DNA of 64,000 nt from Halovulum dunhuangense (GCF_013093415.1 NZ_JABFBC010000001.1:1984001-2048000), one strand, 5' to 3'; positions 1 to 10,217 are shown, counted from the first letter of the stretch. The notes: a model not told the origin generated them from the letters alone. A program made the numbers and translations.

Positions 1-361
1 GGACGCGGTCGCGGCCGATGCGGGGCTGACACCGCGCAGCCCGGCGCCGCTGTCGCGCACCGCCCAGCCCGAGCCGGGGCTGCCCGCGGGCATCGTGGAC
101 ACCGCCTTCGGCATCGCGGCCACGGGCGAGAGCACGGTCATGGCCGGCCCCACCGCCGCCCATGTCGTGCAGCTTGACGAGATCGCGCCCGTGGACACCG
201 CCAGCGAGGCCTATCGCCAGCAGCTCGATACGCTGTCCGCCGCGCTGGACGCCGAACTGGGCCAGACCCTGTTCCTGGGCTTCGCGCAGGACCTGGTGAC
301 GGCCGCGGCGCCCACGGTGAACCAGCAGCTGATCGCCGACACGCTGGCGCAGTATCCGTGA
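1..361 (+). CDS. PpiD/SurA-type peptidylprolyl isomerase, C-terminal fragment
   Basis: Only the last ~119 codons lie in the window (reading frame starts at base 2; no start codon visible). The peptide runs from a segment around PGLPAGIVDTAFG to a helical C-terminus ending LIADTLAQYP. This matches the C-terminal part of PpiD-like periplasmic folding factors anchored in the inner membrane, which commonly precede trpE in Rhodobacteraceae. The catalytic parvulin domain itself would lie upstream and cannot be checked. Its TGA (359-361) shares its last base with the ATG of trpE, so the two are probably co-transcribed and translationally coupled. The family call rests partly on gene context. Confidence 0.7.
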   Translation, partial: DAVAADAGLTPRSPAPLSRTAQPEPGLPAGIVDTAFGIAATGESTVMAGPTAAHVVQLDEIAPVDTASEAYRQQLDTLSAALDAELGQTLFLGFAQDLVTAAAPTVNQQLIADTLAQYP

Positions 362-1875
362 TGCAGATCCAACCCGCCTTCGAGGATTTCGCACCCATCC
401 ACGAGGCCGGCCGCAACCAGCTGGTCTGGGCGCGGCTGGTGGCGGATCTCGATACGCCCGTCTCGCTGATGCTGAAGCTGGCGCAGGCCCGGCCCGACAG
501 TTTCATGCTCGAATCCGTGACCGGCGGCGAGGTGCGCGGGCGCTATTCCGTCATCGGAATGCGCCCCGACGTGATCTGGCGCTGCCGCGGCACGGGGGCC
601 GAGATCAACCGCGACGCGCGCTTCGATCCCGACGCCTTCGTGGCGGACGAGCGCGATCCGCTCGCCTCGTTGCGCGCGCTGATCGCGGAAAGCCGGATCG
701 ACATGCCCGCCGACCTGCCCCCCATCTCGGCCGGGCTGTTCGGCTATCTGGGCTATGACATGATCCGGCTGGTGGAACGTCTGCCGGGCGTGAACCCCGA
801 TCCGCTGGACCTGCCCGACGCGATGTTCCAGCGCCCCACCATCGTCGTGGTGGTGGACGGCGTGAAGGGCGAGGTCACCGTGGTCAGCCCCGTCTGGGCC
901 GCCGCCGGCCAGTCGGCGCGCGCGGCCTATGCCCAGGCGGCCGAGCGGGTGATGGACGCTGTGCGCGATCTCGACCGGCCCGCCACGTCCGAGACCCGCA
1001 ACCCCGGCGACTGGCTGGATCCGGGAGAGGCGGTGTCGAACACCACCCGCGAGGGCTATCACGCCATCGTCGAGCGGGCGAAGGACTACATCCGCGCCGG
1101 CGACATCTTCCAGGTGGTGCCGTCCCAACGCTGGGCGCTGCCCTTCGATCTGCCGCCCTTCGCGCTTTACCGGGCGCTCAGGCGGACCAACCCCTCGCCC
1201 TACATGTTCTTCTTCAACATGGGCGGTTTCCAGATCGTGGGCGCCAGCCCCGAGATCCTGGTGCGGGTCAAGGGCCGGACCGTGACCATCCGCCCGATCG
1301 CCGGCACCCGCCCCCGCGGCGCCACCCCCGAGGAGGACAAGGCGCTGGAGCAGGATCTGCTGTCCGATCCCAAGGAAATGGCCGAGCACCTGATGCTGCT
1401 GGACCTGGGCCGCAACGATGTCGGCCGGGTGTCGAAGATCGGCACGGTGGACCCCAACGAGCAGTTCATCATCGAACGCTACAGCCACGTCATGCACATC
1501 GTCTCCAACGTCGAGGGAGAGCTTGCGCCCGAGCATGACGCGCTTTCCGCGCTGCTGGCGGGGCTGCCGGCGGGCACCGTTTCGGGCGCGCCCAAGGTGC
1601 GCGCCATGGAAATCATCGACGAGCTGGAAAGCGAGAAGCGCGGCGTCTATGGCGGCGGCGTGGGCTATTTCTCGGCCAACGGCGACATGGATGTCTGCAT
1701 CGCGCTGCGCACCGGCGTGGTCAAGGACGGCACGCTCTACATCCAGGCCGGCGGCGGTGTGGTCTATGACAGCGACCCCGAGGCCGAGTTCCAGGAGACG
1801 GTGAACAAGGCCAAGGCGCTGCGCCAGGCAGCGCGCGAGGCGGGGATCTTCGTCACCCGCCGCGGCGCCAACTGA
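361..1875 (+). CDS. trpE: Anthranilate synthase component I
   Basis: Encodes a 504-residue large subunit that converts chorismate to anthranilate using ammonia supplied by TrpG, the first step of tryptophan synthesis. The N-terminal regulatory region has LESVTGGEVRGRYSVIG, close to the LLES motif that binds feedback tryptophan. The chorismate-binding domain shows NPSPYMFFF, IAGTRPRG, LLDLGRNDVGRVS, PAGTVSGAPKVRAMEI and YGGGVGYFS. The start could be GTG 358 or ATG 361; ATG 361 gives a TGATG overlap with the upstream gene and is preferred. The gene is separated from trpGDC by an antisense gene and ends three bases before that gene's stop. Length is normal for the family. Confidence 0.97.
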   Translation: MQIQPAFEDFAPIHEAGRNQLVWARLVADLDTPVSLMLKLAQARPDSFMLESVTGGEVRGRYSVIGMRPDVIWRCRGTGAEINRDARFDPDAFVADERDPLASLRALIAESRIDMPADLPPISAGLFGYLGYDMIRLVERLPGVNPDPLDLPDAMFQRPTIVVVVDGVKGEVTVVSPVWAAAGQSARAAYAQAAERVMDAVRDLDRPATSETRNPGDWLDPGEAVSNTTREGYHAIVERAKDYIRAGDIFQVVPSQRWALPFDLPPFALYRALRRTNPSPYMFFFNMGGFQIVGASPEILVRVKGRTVTIRPIAGTRPRGATPEEDKALEQDLLSDPKEMAEHLMLLDLGRNDVGRVSKIGTVDPNEQFIIERYSHVMHIVSNVEGELAPEHDALSALLAGLPAGTVSGAPKVRAMEIIDELESEKRGVYGGGVGYFSANGDMDVCIALRTGVVKDGTLYIQAGGGVVYDSDPEAEFQETVNKAKALRQAAREAGIFVTRRGAN

Positions 1876-1878
1876 CGC

Positions 1879-3054
1879 TCAGCGCAGCACCGCCGAAACG
1901 GGCGCGAGCGTGACCGAGCGCGCCTCGTTGCTGCCGGTCCAGGCTGCGATGGCGTCCATCGTCTCGGGGCGCAGGCGGCCCACCACGATCACGCTGCCCC
2001 CGCGCGACGCGTCCAGCACGCCCCGCCCCAGTTCCAGCGCGATGTTGGCCGCCCCCGGATTGTCGTCGATCACCCGGTAGACCACGTCGCTGTAGACACC
2101 GGCCTCGTCCGCGATCAGCGGCACGTTGTTGAGCCCGGTGCCGCGATGGGTCAGCAGCCCGTGCCCGGTCACCGTCAGCGCCTCCAGCACCGCGTCGGTC
2201 AGGTCGCGGTCCCGCGGCATCGGGCCGTTGATCGGATCCATGACCGCGGTCGCCAGCGGCACCCGCTGGAACACCTCGGCCAGAAGCGGCTCGACGGCGG
2301 CGGGCGACATGCCCTCCGTGACGCCAAGCGCGCCTTGCGAGGGCAGGACCGCGACCACCTCGACGCCGGCGTCGCGATAGGCGCTGGCGACGCTGCCCGC
2401 GTTCTGGATGTCGGCGGTCACGCCCATGGTGACCGGCACGCCCAGCGACGACACGAGACCGCGCAGCAGGCTGTCGGCCCCCTCGTCGATCAGGATCACC
2501 GCCATCAGCGTCTGGCTTCCGACGGCCTCGAAGGCGACCGCGTTCTGCGCCAGCGCGTCACCCTCGATCAGTTCGGCCGCGGCGTCGTCGCTGATCGTGC
2601 CGACCTGCGGCACGGCGGCGCTTTCGACGTTCACGCTGGGTGCGGCTTCTGCCCCCGGTGCGGCCATCTGGGGCGCGGGCTGGGGGGCGGACGCGATGCG
2701 CGAAGGCGCCGCATCGTCCGACGGGCCAAGGGCGCCGCTGTCCCCGCCCGGCGCGGGAGTTCCCAGGCTCGGGCCCTCGGGGATCGGCGGGGCCGCCGCT
2801 TCCGGTCCTGCCTCGGGCGCCGCGGGTTCCGGCACTGCCGGTTCAGGCGTGGGCGCTGGCTCGGGCTCTGAGGCGGGTGCCGGCTCGGGCTCTGGCCGGG
2901 GTGCGGCCTCTGGCCCGGCCTCGGGCGCCGCCTCTCCCGCATCGCGCATGGCCGCGATCGGGCCGTTCTCGCTGGGCACCAGCACGGCCACCGCGGCCAG
3001 CACCGCGCCGACGGCCGCCATTCCCAGAACCACGCCGAAAAGATACCGGATCAT
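1879..3054 (-). CDS. Divergent polysaccharide deacetylase family protein (YibQ-like)
   Basis: A 391-residue protein with an N-terminal membrane anchor or signal (about residues 5-26). It is followed by a long Pro/Glu/Ala-rich linker (about 40-150) of low complexity. A folded C-terminal domain (about 165-390) contains LMAVILIDEGAD, VTMGVTADIQNAG, VVAVLPSQG, MDPINGPMPRDRDL and SVIVVGRLRPETM. This fits the divergent polysaccharide deacetylase (DUF610/YibQ) family, which has a NodB-like fold and is thought to act in the periplasm; its substrate is unknown. The gene lies antisense between trpE and trpG, the position of yibQ in Rhodobacter sphaeroides. The linker suggests the domain reaches across the periplasm to peptidoglycan (inference). 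Confidence 0.8.
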   Translation of the reverse strand: MIRYLFGVVLGMAAVGAVLAAVAVLVPSENGPIAAMRDAGEAAPEAGPEAAPRPEPEPAPASEPEPAPTPEPAVPEPAAPEAGPEAAAPPIPEGPSLGTPAPGGDSGALGPSDDAAPSRIASAPQPAPQMAAPGAEAAPSVNVESAAVPQVGTISDDAAAELIEGDALAQNAVAFEAVGSQTLMAVILIDEGADSLLRGLVSSLGVPVTMGVTADIQNAGSVASAYRDAGVEVVAVLPSQGALGVTEGMSPAAVEPLLAEVFQRVPLATAVMDPINGPMPRDRDLTDAVLEALTVTGHGLLTHRGTGLNNVPLIADEAGVYSDVVYRVIDDNPGAANIALELGRGVLDASRGGSVIVVGRLRPETMDAIAAWTGSNEARSVTLAPVSAVLR

Positions 3055-3197
3055 TCCTGCTCCTATCCCGGCGGCTGCCTTTCCCGCCGATTTCGTCCCT
3101 GCCCCTCTTGACCATGCTCGGGCCTGCCGCGCATGTATAGCCAGCGTTCGGACTATGCGGAATGTCTGGCCGCTTATGCAAGGCGATGAGGGGCCTG

Positions 3198-3779
3198 ATG
3201 CTGCTTTTGATCGATAACTACGACAGCTTCACCTACAACCTGGTGCATTACCTGGGCAGTCTGGGGGCAGAGGTCGTGGTCCGCCGCAATGACGCGCTCG
3301 ACGTGCAGGCGGCGATGGCGATGCGCCCCTCGGGCATCGTGCTCTCGCCTGGGCCCTGCGATCCGGACCAGGCCGGCATCTGCCTTGCGCTGACCCATGC
3401 CGCGGCCGAGACCGGCACGCCGCTTCTTGGGGTCTGCCTCGGCCACCAGACGCTGGGCCAGGCCTTTGGCGGCAAGGTGGTGCGCCACACGGAAATCGTG
3501 CATGGCAAGCCCGGCATCATCCATCACAAGGGCCAGGGCTTGTTCGAGGGCCTTCCCTCGCCCTTCTCGGCCACGCGCTACCACTCGCTTGTCGTCGCGC
3601 GCGAGGGGCTGCCGGACTGCCTCGAGGTGACCGCCTGGCTCGAGGACGGCACGATCATGGGGCTGCGCCACCGCGAGTTGCCGCTTCAGGGGGTGCAGTT
3701 CCATCCCGAGTCGATCGCCTCGGAACATGGCCACCGGCTGTTGCGCAACTTCCTCGAGACCGTGGCGGAACCGGCATGA
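3198..3779 (+). CDS. trpG: Anthranilate synthase component II, glutamine amidotransferase
   Basis: A 193-residue class I glutamine amidotransferase that supplies ammonia to TrpE. It begins [20 protein letters not shown] and has the nucleophile-elbow motif [15 protein letters not shown] (catalytic Cys) and [13 protein letters not shown] (catalytic His and Glu). The ATG at 3198 has GAGGGG eight bases upstream; in-frame ATGs at 3162 and 3186 would add residues not seen in the family. The TGA overlaps the trpD ATG by four bases (ATGA). The protein could also serve p-aminobenzoate synthesis, as dual-use TrpG/PabA proteins do, but the trpDC neighbours point to tryptophan. Confidence 0.97.
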   Translation: MLLLIDNYDSFTYNLVHYLGSLGAEVVVRRNDALDVQAAMAMRPSGIVLSPGPCDPDQAGICLALTHAAAETGTPLLGVCLGHQTLGQAFGGKVVRHTEIVHGKPGIIHHKGQGLFEGLPSPFSATRYHSLVVAREGLPDCLEVTAWLEDGTIMGLRHRELPLQGVQFHPESIASEHGHRLLRNFLETVAEPA

Positions 3780-4807
3780 GCGACCCCCTCAAGCCGCTGA
3801 TCGCGCGCGCGGCCGAAGGCGCGCTTACCCGCGAGGAGGCCGAGGCCGCCTTTTCCATCCTGATGGAGGGCAACGCCACCCCGGCCCAGATCGGCGGTCT
3901 GCTGATGGCGCTGCGCGTGCGCGGCGAGACGGTCGAGGAATACGCCGCCGCCGCCGCCGTCATGCGCCGCAAATGCGTCAAGGTCCGCGCCCCCGAGGGT
4001 GCCATCGACATCGTCGGCACCGGGGGCGATGGCAAGGGCACGCTCAACATCTCGACCGCCGCCGCCTTCGTCGTGGCCGGCGCGGGCGTGCCGGTCGCCA
4101 AGCACGGCAACCGCAACCTGAGTTCGAAATCCGGCTCGGCCGACGCGCTGTCGCAGATGGGCATTTCCGTCATGGTCGGCGCTGCGGTGGTCGAGCGCGC
4201 GCTTGCGGAGGTCGGGATCGCCTTCATGATGGCGCCGATGCACCATCCGGCAATGCGCCATGTCATGCCCGCCCGGCAGGAACTGGGCACGCGCACCATC
4301 TTCAACATCCTCGGGCCGCTGACCAATCCCGCCGGCGTCAAGCGCCAGCTGACCGGCGCCTTCAGCCGCGACATCATCCTGCCGATGGCCGAGACCTTGG
4401 GCGCGCTGGGGTCCGACCGGGCCTGGCTGGTCCATGGCGCGGACGGCACCGACGAAATTTCGATCGCGGGCGTGACCCATGTGGCGCGGCTGGACGACGG
4501 CCATGTCACCCTGGGCGAAATCCACCCCGAGGATGCCGGCCTGCCGGTCCACGCCTTCGACGCGATCCTCGGCGGCACCCCCGAGGAGAACGCCCGCGCG
4601 CTTCGCGCCCTGCTGGCGGGCGAGGCGTCGGCCTATCGCGACGCGGTGCTGCTGAACGCTGCAGCCGCGCTGGTGATCGCGGGCACTGCCGCCGATCTGC
4701 GTGAGGGGGTCGCGCGTGCGGCGCAAAGCATCGACAGCGGCGCCGCCGCCGCCAGGATCGCGGCGCTGGCCGAGCTGACGACCAAGGCTGCGGAGGCCGA
4801 GAAATGA
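3776..4807 (+). CDS. trpD: Anthranilate phosphoribosyltransferase
   Basis: A 343-residue enzyme that joins anthranilate to PRPP, the second step of the pathway. Diagnostic motifs are [19 protein letters not shown] (PRPP/Mg binding), [17 protein letters not shown] and [11 protein letters not shown]. The start is set by an ATGA overlap with trpG and the stop overlaps trpC by four bases, so trpG-trpD-trpC are translationally coupled. Length and motif spacing are normal. Confidence 0.97.
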   Translation: MSDPLKPLIARAAEGALTREEAEAAFSILMEGNATPAQIGGLLMALRVRGETVEEYAAAAAVMRRKCVKVRAPEGAIDIVGTGGDGKGTLNISTAAAFVVAGAGVPVAKHGNRNLSSKSGSADALSQMGISVMVGAAVVERALAEVGIAFMMAPMHHPAMRHVMPARQELGTRTIFNILGPLTNPAGVKRQLTGAFSRDIILPMAETLGALGSDRAWLVHGADGTDEISIAGVTHVARLDDGHVTLGEIHPEDAGLPVHAFDAILGGTPEENARALRALLAGEASAYRDAVLLNAAAALVIAGTAADLREGVARAAQSIDSGAAAARIAALAELTTKAAEAEK

Positions 4808-5619
4808 GCGCGACGGTTCTGGACCGCATCAAGGCCTACAAGCTTGAGGAAATCGCCACGGCGAAATCCGAGCGTCCGCTGCCAGGCGTCGAGACGGCGG
4901 CCCGCGCCGCCCAAGCACCCCGCGCCTTCGAGGGCGCCTTGCGCCGTGCGCGCGCCGAAGGGCGCTACGGGCTGATTGCCGAGATCAAGAAAGCCTCGCC
5001 CTCCAAGGGGTTGATCCGCGCGGATTTCGACCCGCCCGCGCTGGCCCGCGCCTATGTCGAGGGGGGGGCCGCCTGCCTGTCGGTGCTGACCGACGCGCCC
5101 TCTTTCCAGGGGCGGCCCGAATACTTGCAGGCTGTGCGCAAGGCCGTCGATATCCCCCTGATCCGAAAGGATTTTCTATACGATCCCTACCAGGTGGCCG
5201 AGGCACGCGCCTGGGGGGCGGACTGCATCCTGATCATCCTTGCCAGCGTCAGCGACGCGCAGGCGGCGGAACTTGAGGATGCGGCGCGCGGCTGGGGCAT
5301 GGACGCGCTGATCGAGGTACACGACGCCGGGGAAATGGCCCGTGCGCACAAGCTGAAATCCCGCCTTGTGGGCATAAACAACCGCAATCTCAAGACCTTC
5401 GAGACGCGGCTTGAGACGACCGAGGAACTTGTCGCCAAGGCCCCCGAGGGCGCGCTGATCGTGTCCGAAAGCGGGCTGTTCACGCCCGCGGACCTGGCGC
5501 GCATGGCGGGTTGCGGCGTGACCACCTTCCTGATCGGCGAAAGCCTGATGCGGCAGCCCGATGTTGCCGCGGCGACGGCGAAGCTGCTGGCGGATCCCGT
5601 GATGAAAGCGGCGCAATGA
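4804..5619 (+). CDS. trpC: Indole-3-glycerol phosphate synthase
   Basis: A 271-residue single-domain TIM barrel that closes the indole ring in the fourth tryptophan step. Key motifs are [13 protein letters not shown] (substrate phosphate loop and catalytic Lys), [32 protein letters not shown] and LIVSESGLF. No fused TrpF domain is present; TrpF and TrpAB lie outside the window. Coupled by ATGA overlaps to trpD upstream and moaC downstream. Confidence 0.97.
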   Translation: MSATVLDRIKAYKLEEIATAKSERPLPGVETAARAAQAPRAFEGALRRARAEGRYGLIAEIKKASPSKGLIRADFDPPALARAYVEGGAACLSVLTDAPSFQGRPEYLQAVRKAVDIPLIRKDFLYDPYQVAEARAWGADCILIILASVSDAQAAELEDAARGWGMDALIEVHDAGEMARAHKLKSRLVGINNRNLKTFETRLETTEELVAKAPEGALIVSESGLFTPADLARMAGCGVTTFLIGESLMRQPDVAAATAKLLADPVMKAAQ

Positions 5620-6095
5620 ACGGAAAACTCACGCATTTCGACGAAGCCGGCCACGCGCATATGGTCGATGTGTCGGACAAGCCTGTCACCCATCGGACGG
5701 CGACCGCGATCGCGCAGATCCACATGCAGCCCGAGACCCTTTCCCTGATCCGCGAGGGACGCGCGAAAAAGGGCGACGTGCTGGCCGTGGCGCGGTTGGC
5801 GGGGATCATGGCGGCGAAAAAGACCCATGACCTGATCCCGCTCTGCCATCCGCTGGCGCTTTCCAAGGTCACGGTCGACCTGACCCCGGCAGAGAACCCG
5901 CCGCGCGTCGAGATCGAGGCGACCGTCAGGACCACCGGCCAGACCGGGGTCGAGATGGAGGCGCTCACCGCCGTGACCGTGGCGGCGCTGACCGTCTATG
6001 ACATGGTCAAGGCGGTCGATCGCGGCATGGAGATCACCGGCGCGCGCCTGACCTTCAAGGATGGTGGCGCATCGGGCCGGTTCGAGGCGCCCTGA
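5616..6095 (+). CDS. moaC: Cyclic pyranopterin monophosphate synthase
   Basis: A 159-residue protein that, with MoaA, converts GTP to cyclic pyranopterin monophosphate in molybdenum cofactor synthesis. Conserved blocks include [18 protein letters not shown] and [20 protein letters not shown]. The ATG overlaps the trpC stop (ATGA at 5616-5619) and the TGA shares a base with moeA (TGATG). The tryptophan and molybdopterin genes are thus physically coupled. Confidence 0.96.
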   Translation: MNGKLTHFDEAGHAHMVDVSDKPVTHRTATAIAQIHMQPETLSLIREGRAKKGDVLAVARLAGIMAAKKTHDLIPLCHPLALSKVTVDLTPAENPPRVEIEATVRTTGQTGVEMEALTAVTVAALTVYDMVKAVDRGMEITGARLTFKDGGASGRFEAP

Positions 6096-7279
6096 TGCTG
6101 AGCGTCGCCGAGGCGCGGGCGCGGATCCTGTCCGGCATCCGGCCCGTTGGTTCTGAAGAAGTGTCGCTTCTGGACGCGGCCGGCCGGGTGCTGGCCGAGC
6201 CGCTGACCTCGCGCCGCACGCAACCGCCCTTCGCCGCCTCGGCCATGGATGGCTACGCAGTGCGCCGGTCCTATTCGCAGCCCGGCATGACGCTGCGCGT
6301 GGTCGGAGAGGCCGCCGCCGGGCGCGGCTGGACGGGCACGCTTGGCCCCGGCGAGGCGGTGCGCATCTTCACCGGCGCGCCGGTTCCCGAAGGCGCGGAC
6401 GACATCCTCATCCAGGAGGATGCCGAGCGGAACGGCGACACCATCACCGTGCGCGAGACCCGCGACCAGGCGCGCCACATCCGCCCCGCCGGTGCGGATT
6501 TCGCCGCCGGTGCGCCCTTCCCCGGCCTCGGGCCGCTGACATCGCTCGATATCGCGCTGCTGGCCGCGATGAATCACGCGCACCTGCCGGTGCGGCGCAA
6601 GCCGGTCGTGGCCCTGATCCCGACCGGGGACGAGCTGGTGCCACCGGGTGCCGCGCCGGGGCCCGACCAGATCGTGAGTTCCAACAATTACGGGCTTGCG
6701 GCGATGCTGGCACAGGCCGGCGCCGCGCCGCGCCTGTTGCCGATCGCCTCGGACAGCCCCGACAGCCTGCGCGCGACGCTTGCACTGGCCTCGGACGTCG
6801 ACCTGATCGTGACGCTCGGCGGCGCCTCGGTGGGCGATCATGACCTGGTGCAGGAGACGGCCATCGCCGAAGGGCTGACGCTGGATTTCTACAAGATCGC
6901 GATGCGCCCGGGAAAGCCGCTGATGGCGGGCACCCTGCGCGGGACGCCAATGATCGGCCTGCCCGGAAATCCCGTCTCGGCAATGGTTTGTGGCGTGATC
7001 TTCGTGCTGCCGGTGATCCGCGCCTATCTGGGCCTGCCGCCGGACCCGGTGATCCGCATGGGCCGGCTTGCGAATGCCGTTCCCGCCAACGGCCCGCGCG
7101 AGCACTACATGCGCGCCCGGCTGACCGAGACTGCCGACGGCCCGCTGGTCGAGGTGTTCGAGCGCCAGGACAGCTCGCTTCTTCATGTGTTGCAGGCCGC
7201 GAACTGCCTTGCGATCCGGCCGCCGCGTGCGCCCGCATCGGAACCCGGCGACGCGGTGGCATTTCTGCCGCTTCCCTGA
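6095..7279 (+). CDS. moeA: Molybdopterin molybdenumtransferase
   Basis: A 394-residue enzyme that inserts molybdate into molybdopterin-AMP. It shows the MoeA domain order: an N-terminal domain with PPFAASAMDGYAV, then a MogA-like domain with PTGDELVPPG, TLGGASVGDHDLVQE, MRPGKPLMAG and GLPGNPVSAMV. Starts on the ATG that overlaps the moaC stop. It is followed by a 151-base intergenic region carrying the lexA control site. Confidence 0.96.
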   Translation: MLSVAEARARILSGIRPVGSEEVSLLDAAGRVLAEPLTSRRTQPPFAASAMDGYAVRRSYSQPGMTLRVVGEAAAGRGWTGTLGPGEAVRIFTGAPVPEGADDILIQEDAERNGDTITVRETRDQARHIRPAGADFAAGAPFPGLGPLTSLDIALLAAMNHAHLPVRRKPVVALIPTGDELVPPGAAPGPDQIVSSNNYGLAAMLAQAGAAPRLLPIASDSPDSLRATLALASDVDLIVTLGGASVGDHDLVQETAIAEGLTLDFYKIAMRPGKPLMAGTLRGTPMIGLPGNPVSAMVCGVIFVLPVIRAYLGLPPDPVIRMGRLANAVPANGPREHYMRARLTETADGPLVEVFERQDSSLLHVLQAANCLAIRPPRAPASEPGDAVAFLPLP

Positions 7280-7331
7280 GAGGGGTTCGTTAATCACTTC
7301 GGCGATAGCGTTCCGAATTGACACAAAACGA

Positions 7332-7346
7332 GAACTTTGCCAGAAC
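7332..7346. promoter_or_regulatory. LexA operator (SOS box, GAAC-N7-GAAC)
   Basis: GAAC at 7332-7335 and GAAC at 7343-7346 are separated by seven bases, giving a GAAC-N7-GAAC direct repeat. This is the reverse complement of the GTTC-N7-GTTC LexA box known in alphaproteobacteria. A TTGACA (7318-7323) lies just upstream and could be the -35 element; no good -10 is visible. The site is 85 bases before the lexA start, so autorepression is expected. A third GAAC (7353-7356) is spaced by six bases and is probably not part of the box. Confidence 0.85.
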
Positions 7347-7430
7347 TGTTGAGAACGAAGCGCCAACTGCGCGGGGTCCGGATGAAACCGGGCGGTTCCC
7401 CGGGCTGGCATGAGACGGGACAAGAGCAGG

Positions 7431-8105
7431 ATGTTGACGAAGAAACAGCTCGACTTGCTGAAGTTCATCCACCGCCGGATCCAGCGCGACGGTGTGCCGC
7501 CCTCTTTCGACGAGATGAAGGAGGCGCTGGACCTCCGCTCGAAATCAGGCATCCACCGGCTCATCACCGCGCTGGAGGAACGGGGCTTCGTCCGCCGCCT
7601 CGCGCACCGCGCCCGCGCCATCGAAATCGTGAAGCTGCCCGATGGGGTGGCCGAGGATAACGTCACGCCGCTGCACGGCCGCGAACGTGCCGCGCCGCCC
7701 GCGGGCGTGGACTACGCGGTCGCGGTGGACCTGCCGGTGATGGGCCGCATCGCCGCCGGTACCCCGATCGCGGCCATCGAACAGGTGTCGCACCACGTCG
7801 CGGTCCCGGGCAGCATGGTTTCCGGCCAGGCCCGGCATTTCGCGCTGGAGGTCAAGGGCGACTCGATGATCGACGCGGGCATCAACAATGGCGACATCGT
7901 CGTGATCCGCGAACAGTCCAGCGCCGAGAACGGCGATATCGTGGTGGCGCTGGTCGAGGGCCAGGAAGCAACGTTGAAGCGCCTGCGCCGCAAGGGCAAC
8001 GCCATCGCGCTCGAGGCCGCCAACCCCGCCTACGAGACGCGGCTCTACGGGGCCGAGCAGGTCAAGGTGCAGGGCAAGCTGGTCGGGCTGATCCGCAGCT
8101 ACTGA
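7431..8105 (+). CDS. lexA: SOS response repressor / self-cleaving protease
   Basis: A 224-residue LexA. The N-terminal winged helix contains [16 protein letters not shown] and [17 protein letters not shown]. The C-terminal S24 peptidase domain has the Ala109-Gly110 cleavage site (IAAGTP), the nucleophile Ser145 in KGDSMID and the catalytic Lys183 in ATLKRL. The ATG at 7431 has GAGCAGG upstream; the in-frame ATG at 7410 would add MRRDKSR, not found in LexA proteins. The last seven bases overlap the end of the convergent comEC gene. Confidence 0.96.
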   Translation: MLTKKQLDLLKFIHRRIQRDGVPPSFDEMKEALDLRSKSGIHRLITALEERGFVRRLAHRARAIEIVKLPDGVAEDNVTPLHGRERAAPPAGVDYAVAVDLPVMGRIAAGTPIAAIEQVSHHVAVPGSMVSGQARHFALEVKGDSMIDAGINNGDIVVIREQSSAENGDIVVALVEGQEATLKRLRRKGNAIALEAANPAYETRLYGAEQVKVQGKLVGLIRSY

Positions 8106-10186
8106 GCGACCGTCCAGGGCCGCTGCCCGCTGACCATCCGCGTGGTGAGCGGGCTTCCCCAGCGATCGAGACGGAAGGCATGCGCACCCTCGCGGCGCAG
8201 CGTTTCGGCATCGATCAGCGAACAGCCGGCCGGGACCGCGGACGCCCTGTCCGGCCCTGCGCCGGGGGCGATGACAAGGGACACGCCCACGCAGGCCGAT
8301 CCGCCTTCGGGTGCCGACTTCAGCCACAGGACGCGCCGGCCGTCGGGCAGCCGCCATTCGACCGCCTCGCCCCCCGCGCCATCTGTGCGGGCCGCCGCCG
8401 CACGCTGGTCGGCCGCATCGCCATCATTTTCAAGCCAGACGCGCGCGGCAAAGCCCGCGCCGCGGGCGCGGTTCAGGGCAAGCCCCTCGGCCCCGCGCAC
8501 GCCCACGAGCGCGCCGTCGGGATCGACCATGACATCGGGGCGCGGCGTGGCGGCCCAGAACGCGATGGCAAGGGCTGCGACCGGCAGCCCCGCCAGTCGG
8601 GGCGGTCCCCGAAGTGTTGCCAGCGCATAACCGCCAAGCGCGATCAGCCCCAGCGCCCAGCCGGGCCCCGCCGGGACCAGCCACAGCGGCGCAGGAAGCG
8701 ATGCGGCCCAGCCGGCCACGGCCAGAATGTGGTCGATGCCGAGTTGCATCAGCCACAACGCCACCCCCTCCAGACCGAACGGCCAGAGAAGAGCCGCGAT
8801 CAGCGCCGAGGGCATGACGACGAACCCCATCGCGGGCACCGCGAGGATGTTCGCGATCAGCCCGTAGCGCGACATCTGGTGAAAGTGAAAGGCCGAGAAG
8901 GGCGCGGTCGCGAGCCCCGCCACCAGCGAGGTCAGCGCAAGCCCCAGCGCAAAGCGCAGGACGCGCCCGCCCCGCGCATCCATCCGCCGCCAGGGCGCCC
9001 AGGATTGCAGGGCGCCATAGGTCGCGATCAGCGCGATCGTGGCGGCGAACGACATCTGGAACCCCGCCCCCATCACCGCGAAGGGGTCGATCACCAGCAG
9101 GATCAGCCCCGCCAGCGCCACCGCCCTCAGGGTCAGCGCGGGGCGGTCGGCAAGCACGGCACAGAAGACGACGGCGGCCATGATGAAGGCGCGCTGCGTG
9201 GCGACGCTCGCGCCCGAAAGCGCAAGATACCCCGCCCCCGCCGCCATCGCGCCAAGCGCCGCGATCTTCTTCGCGGGCAGGCACAGCGCCACGCCCGGCA
9301 CCGCCGCCAGCGCAAGACGCAGCGCGACGAACATCGCCCCCGTCAGCAGCCCCATGTGCAGCCCCGAGATTGCCAGCAGATGTGCAAGGTTCGACACGCG
9401 CAGATCGACCAGGTCGGCCGGGTCCACGCCTGAGCGGTCCCCGAACAGGATCGCCGCGGCAAAGCCCCCAGAGTGGGCCGGCATCCGCGCGCGGATGGCA
9501 TCGGACAACTGCATCCGCAGCGAAAACAGCCACAGCGCGGCGGGCGGGGCCGTGGGCGGCTCCGCCAGCACAACGGGCTCGGCCGAGGATCCGATCGCGC
9601 CCAGCCCGTCGAACCAGGCGTGGCGGCGGAAGTCGAAGCCGCGCGGCTCGACCGGTGGCAGCGGCGGGGTCAGGCGGGCGCGCAGCATGATCCGGTTGCC
9701 CGGCGCAAGCGTCCCGGGATCGGGCGGGCGGGCCAGCACGATGCGCACGCGGTGCGGGGTCTTCTCGGGGGCCAGCCCCTCGATCCACACCTGGTCGAGC
9801 CGCACGCGGATGCGGTTCTGCTCGGACCGGTCGAGGCCCACGACCCGGCCCATGACCGCGCCGAAGGTGATCCGTTCCAGCACCGGCGCCTGCATCCGCG
9901 CGGTCTGCGCATCGGCCAGCGCAAAGCCAAGGCAGGCCAGGCCGGCAAGCGCAAGCGCCGACCCGCGCCGCCGCCACAGGTGCAGGCCGAGCAGGACCGC
10001 GCCCGACCCGCCCAAGGTCAGCGAATGCCCGAGGCCGGGTTCCGACTTCAGCGCGAAATAGACGCAGATCCCCACGGCCATCGCCGCGGGCGCCCAGAGC
10101 AGGAGCGTGCCGCGCTGCGCCTCGATGCCTGCGCTCAGCCGCACTTGTTTCCCCCGCCGGTTCTGGCCTAGATAGCGCGCAAGCAT
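8099..10186 (-). CDS. comEC: ComEC/Rec2-type DNA transport channel
   Basis: A 695-residue polytopic membrane protein. It has an N-terminal DUF4131-like region (to about 220), then the Competence domain with hallmark segments [51 protein letters not shown] and [13 protein letters not shown]. In model species this protein forms the channel that brings single-stranded DNA into the cell. The C-terminal ~170 residues lack the HxHxDH metallo-beta-lactamase motif found in many ComEC proteins. Its 3' end overlaps lexA by seven bases. No other competence gene is nearby. Confidence 0.9.
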   Translation of the reverse strand: MLARYLGQNRRGKQVRLSAGIEAQRGTLLLWAPAAMAVGICVYFALKSEPGLGHSLTLGGSGAVLLGLHLWRRRGSALALAGLACLGFALADAQTARMQAPVLERITFGAVMGRVVGLDRSEQNRIRVRLDQVWIEGLAPEKTPHRVRIVLARPPDPGTLAPGNRIMLRARLTPPLPPVEPRGFDFRRHAWFDGLGAIGSSAEPVVLAEPPTAPPAALWLFSLRMQLSDAIRARMPAHSGGFAAAILFGDRSGVDPADLVDLRVSNLAHLLAISGLHMGLLTGAMFVALRLALAAVPGVALCLPAKKIAALGAMAAGAGYLALSGASVATQRAFIMAAVVFCAVLADRPALTLRAVALAGLILLVIDPFAVMGAGFQMSFAATIALIATYGALQSWAPWRRMDARGGRVLRFALGLALTSLVAGLATAPFSAFHFHQMSRYGLIANILAVPAMGFVVMPSALIAALLWPFGLEGVALWLMQLGIDHILAVAGWAASLPAPLWLVPAGPGWALGLIALGGYALATLRGPPRLAGLPVAALAIAFWAATPRPDVMVDPDGALVGVRGAEGLALNRARGAGFAARVWLENDGDAADQRAAAARTDGAGGEAVEWRLPDGRRVLWLKSAPEGGSACVGVSLVIAPGAGPDRASAVPAGCSLIDAETLRREGAHAFRLDRWGSPLTTRMVSGQRPWTVAQ

Positions 10187-10217
10187 TCTCCTGCACTGGT
10201 TTCCCGGAGGTTAACTC

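Noticed and set aside
211-1536. A 441-codon open frame antisense to trpE
   Set aside because: Composition is His/Asp/Gly-rich as expected for the complement of a GC-rich gene; trpE is unambiguous.
3108-3141. TTGACC and TATAGC upstream of trpG as a promoter
   Set aside because: The spacer is 22 bases, too long for a sigma-70 promoter, and no better -35 fits TATAGC. The trpGDC promoter remains undetermined.
7347-7356. A second LexA box formed by the third GAAC
   Set aside because: Spacing to the previous GAAC is six bases, not seven.
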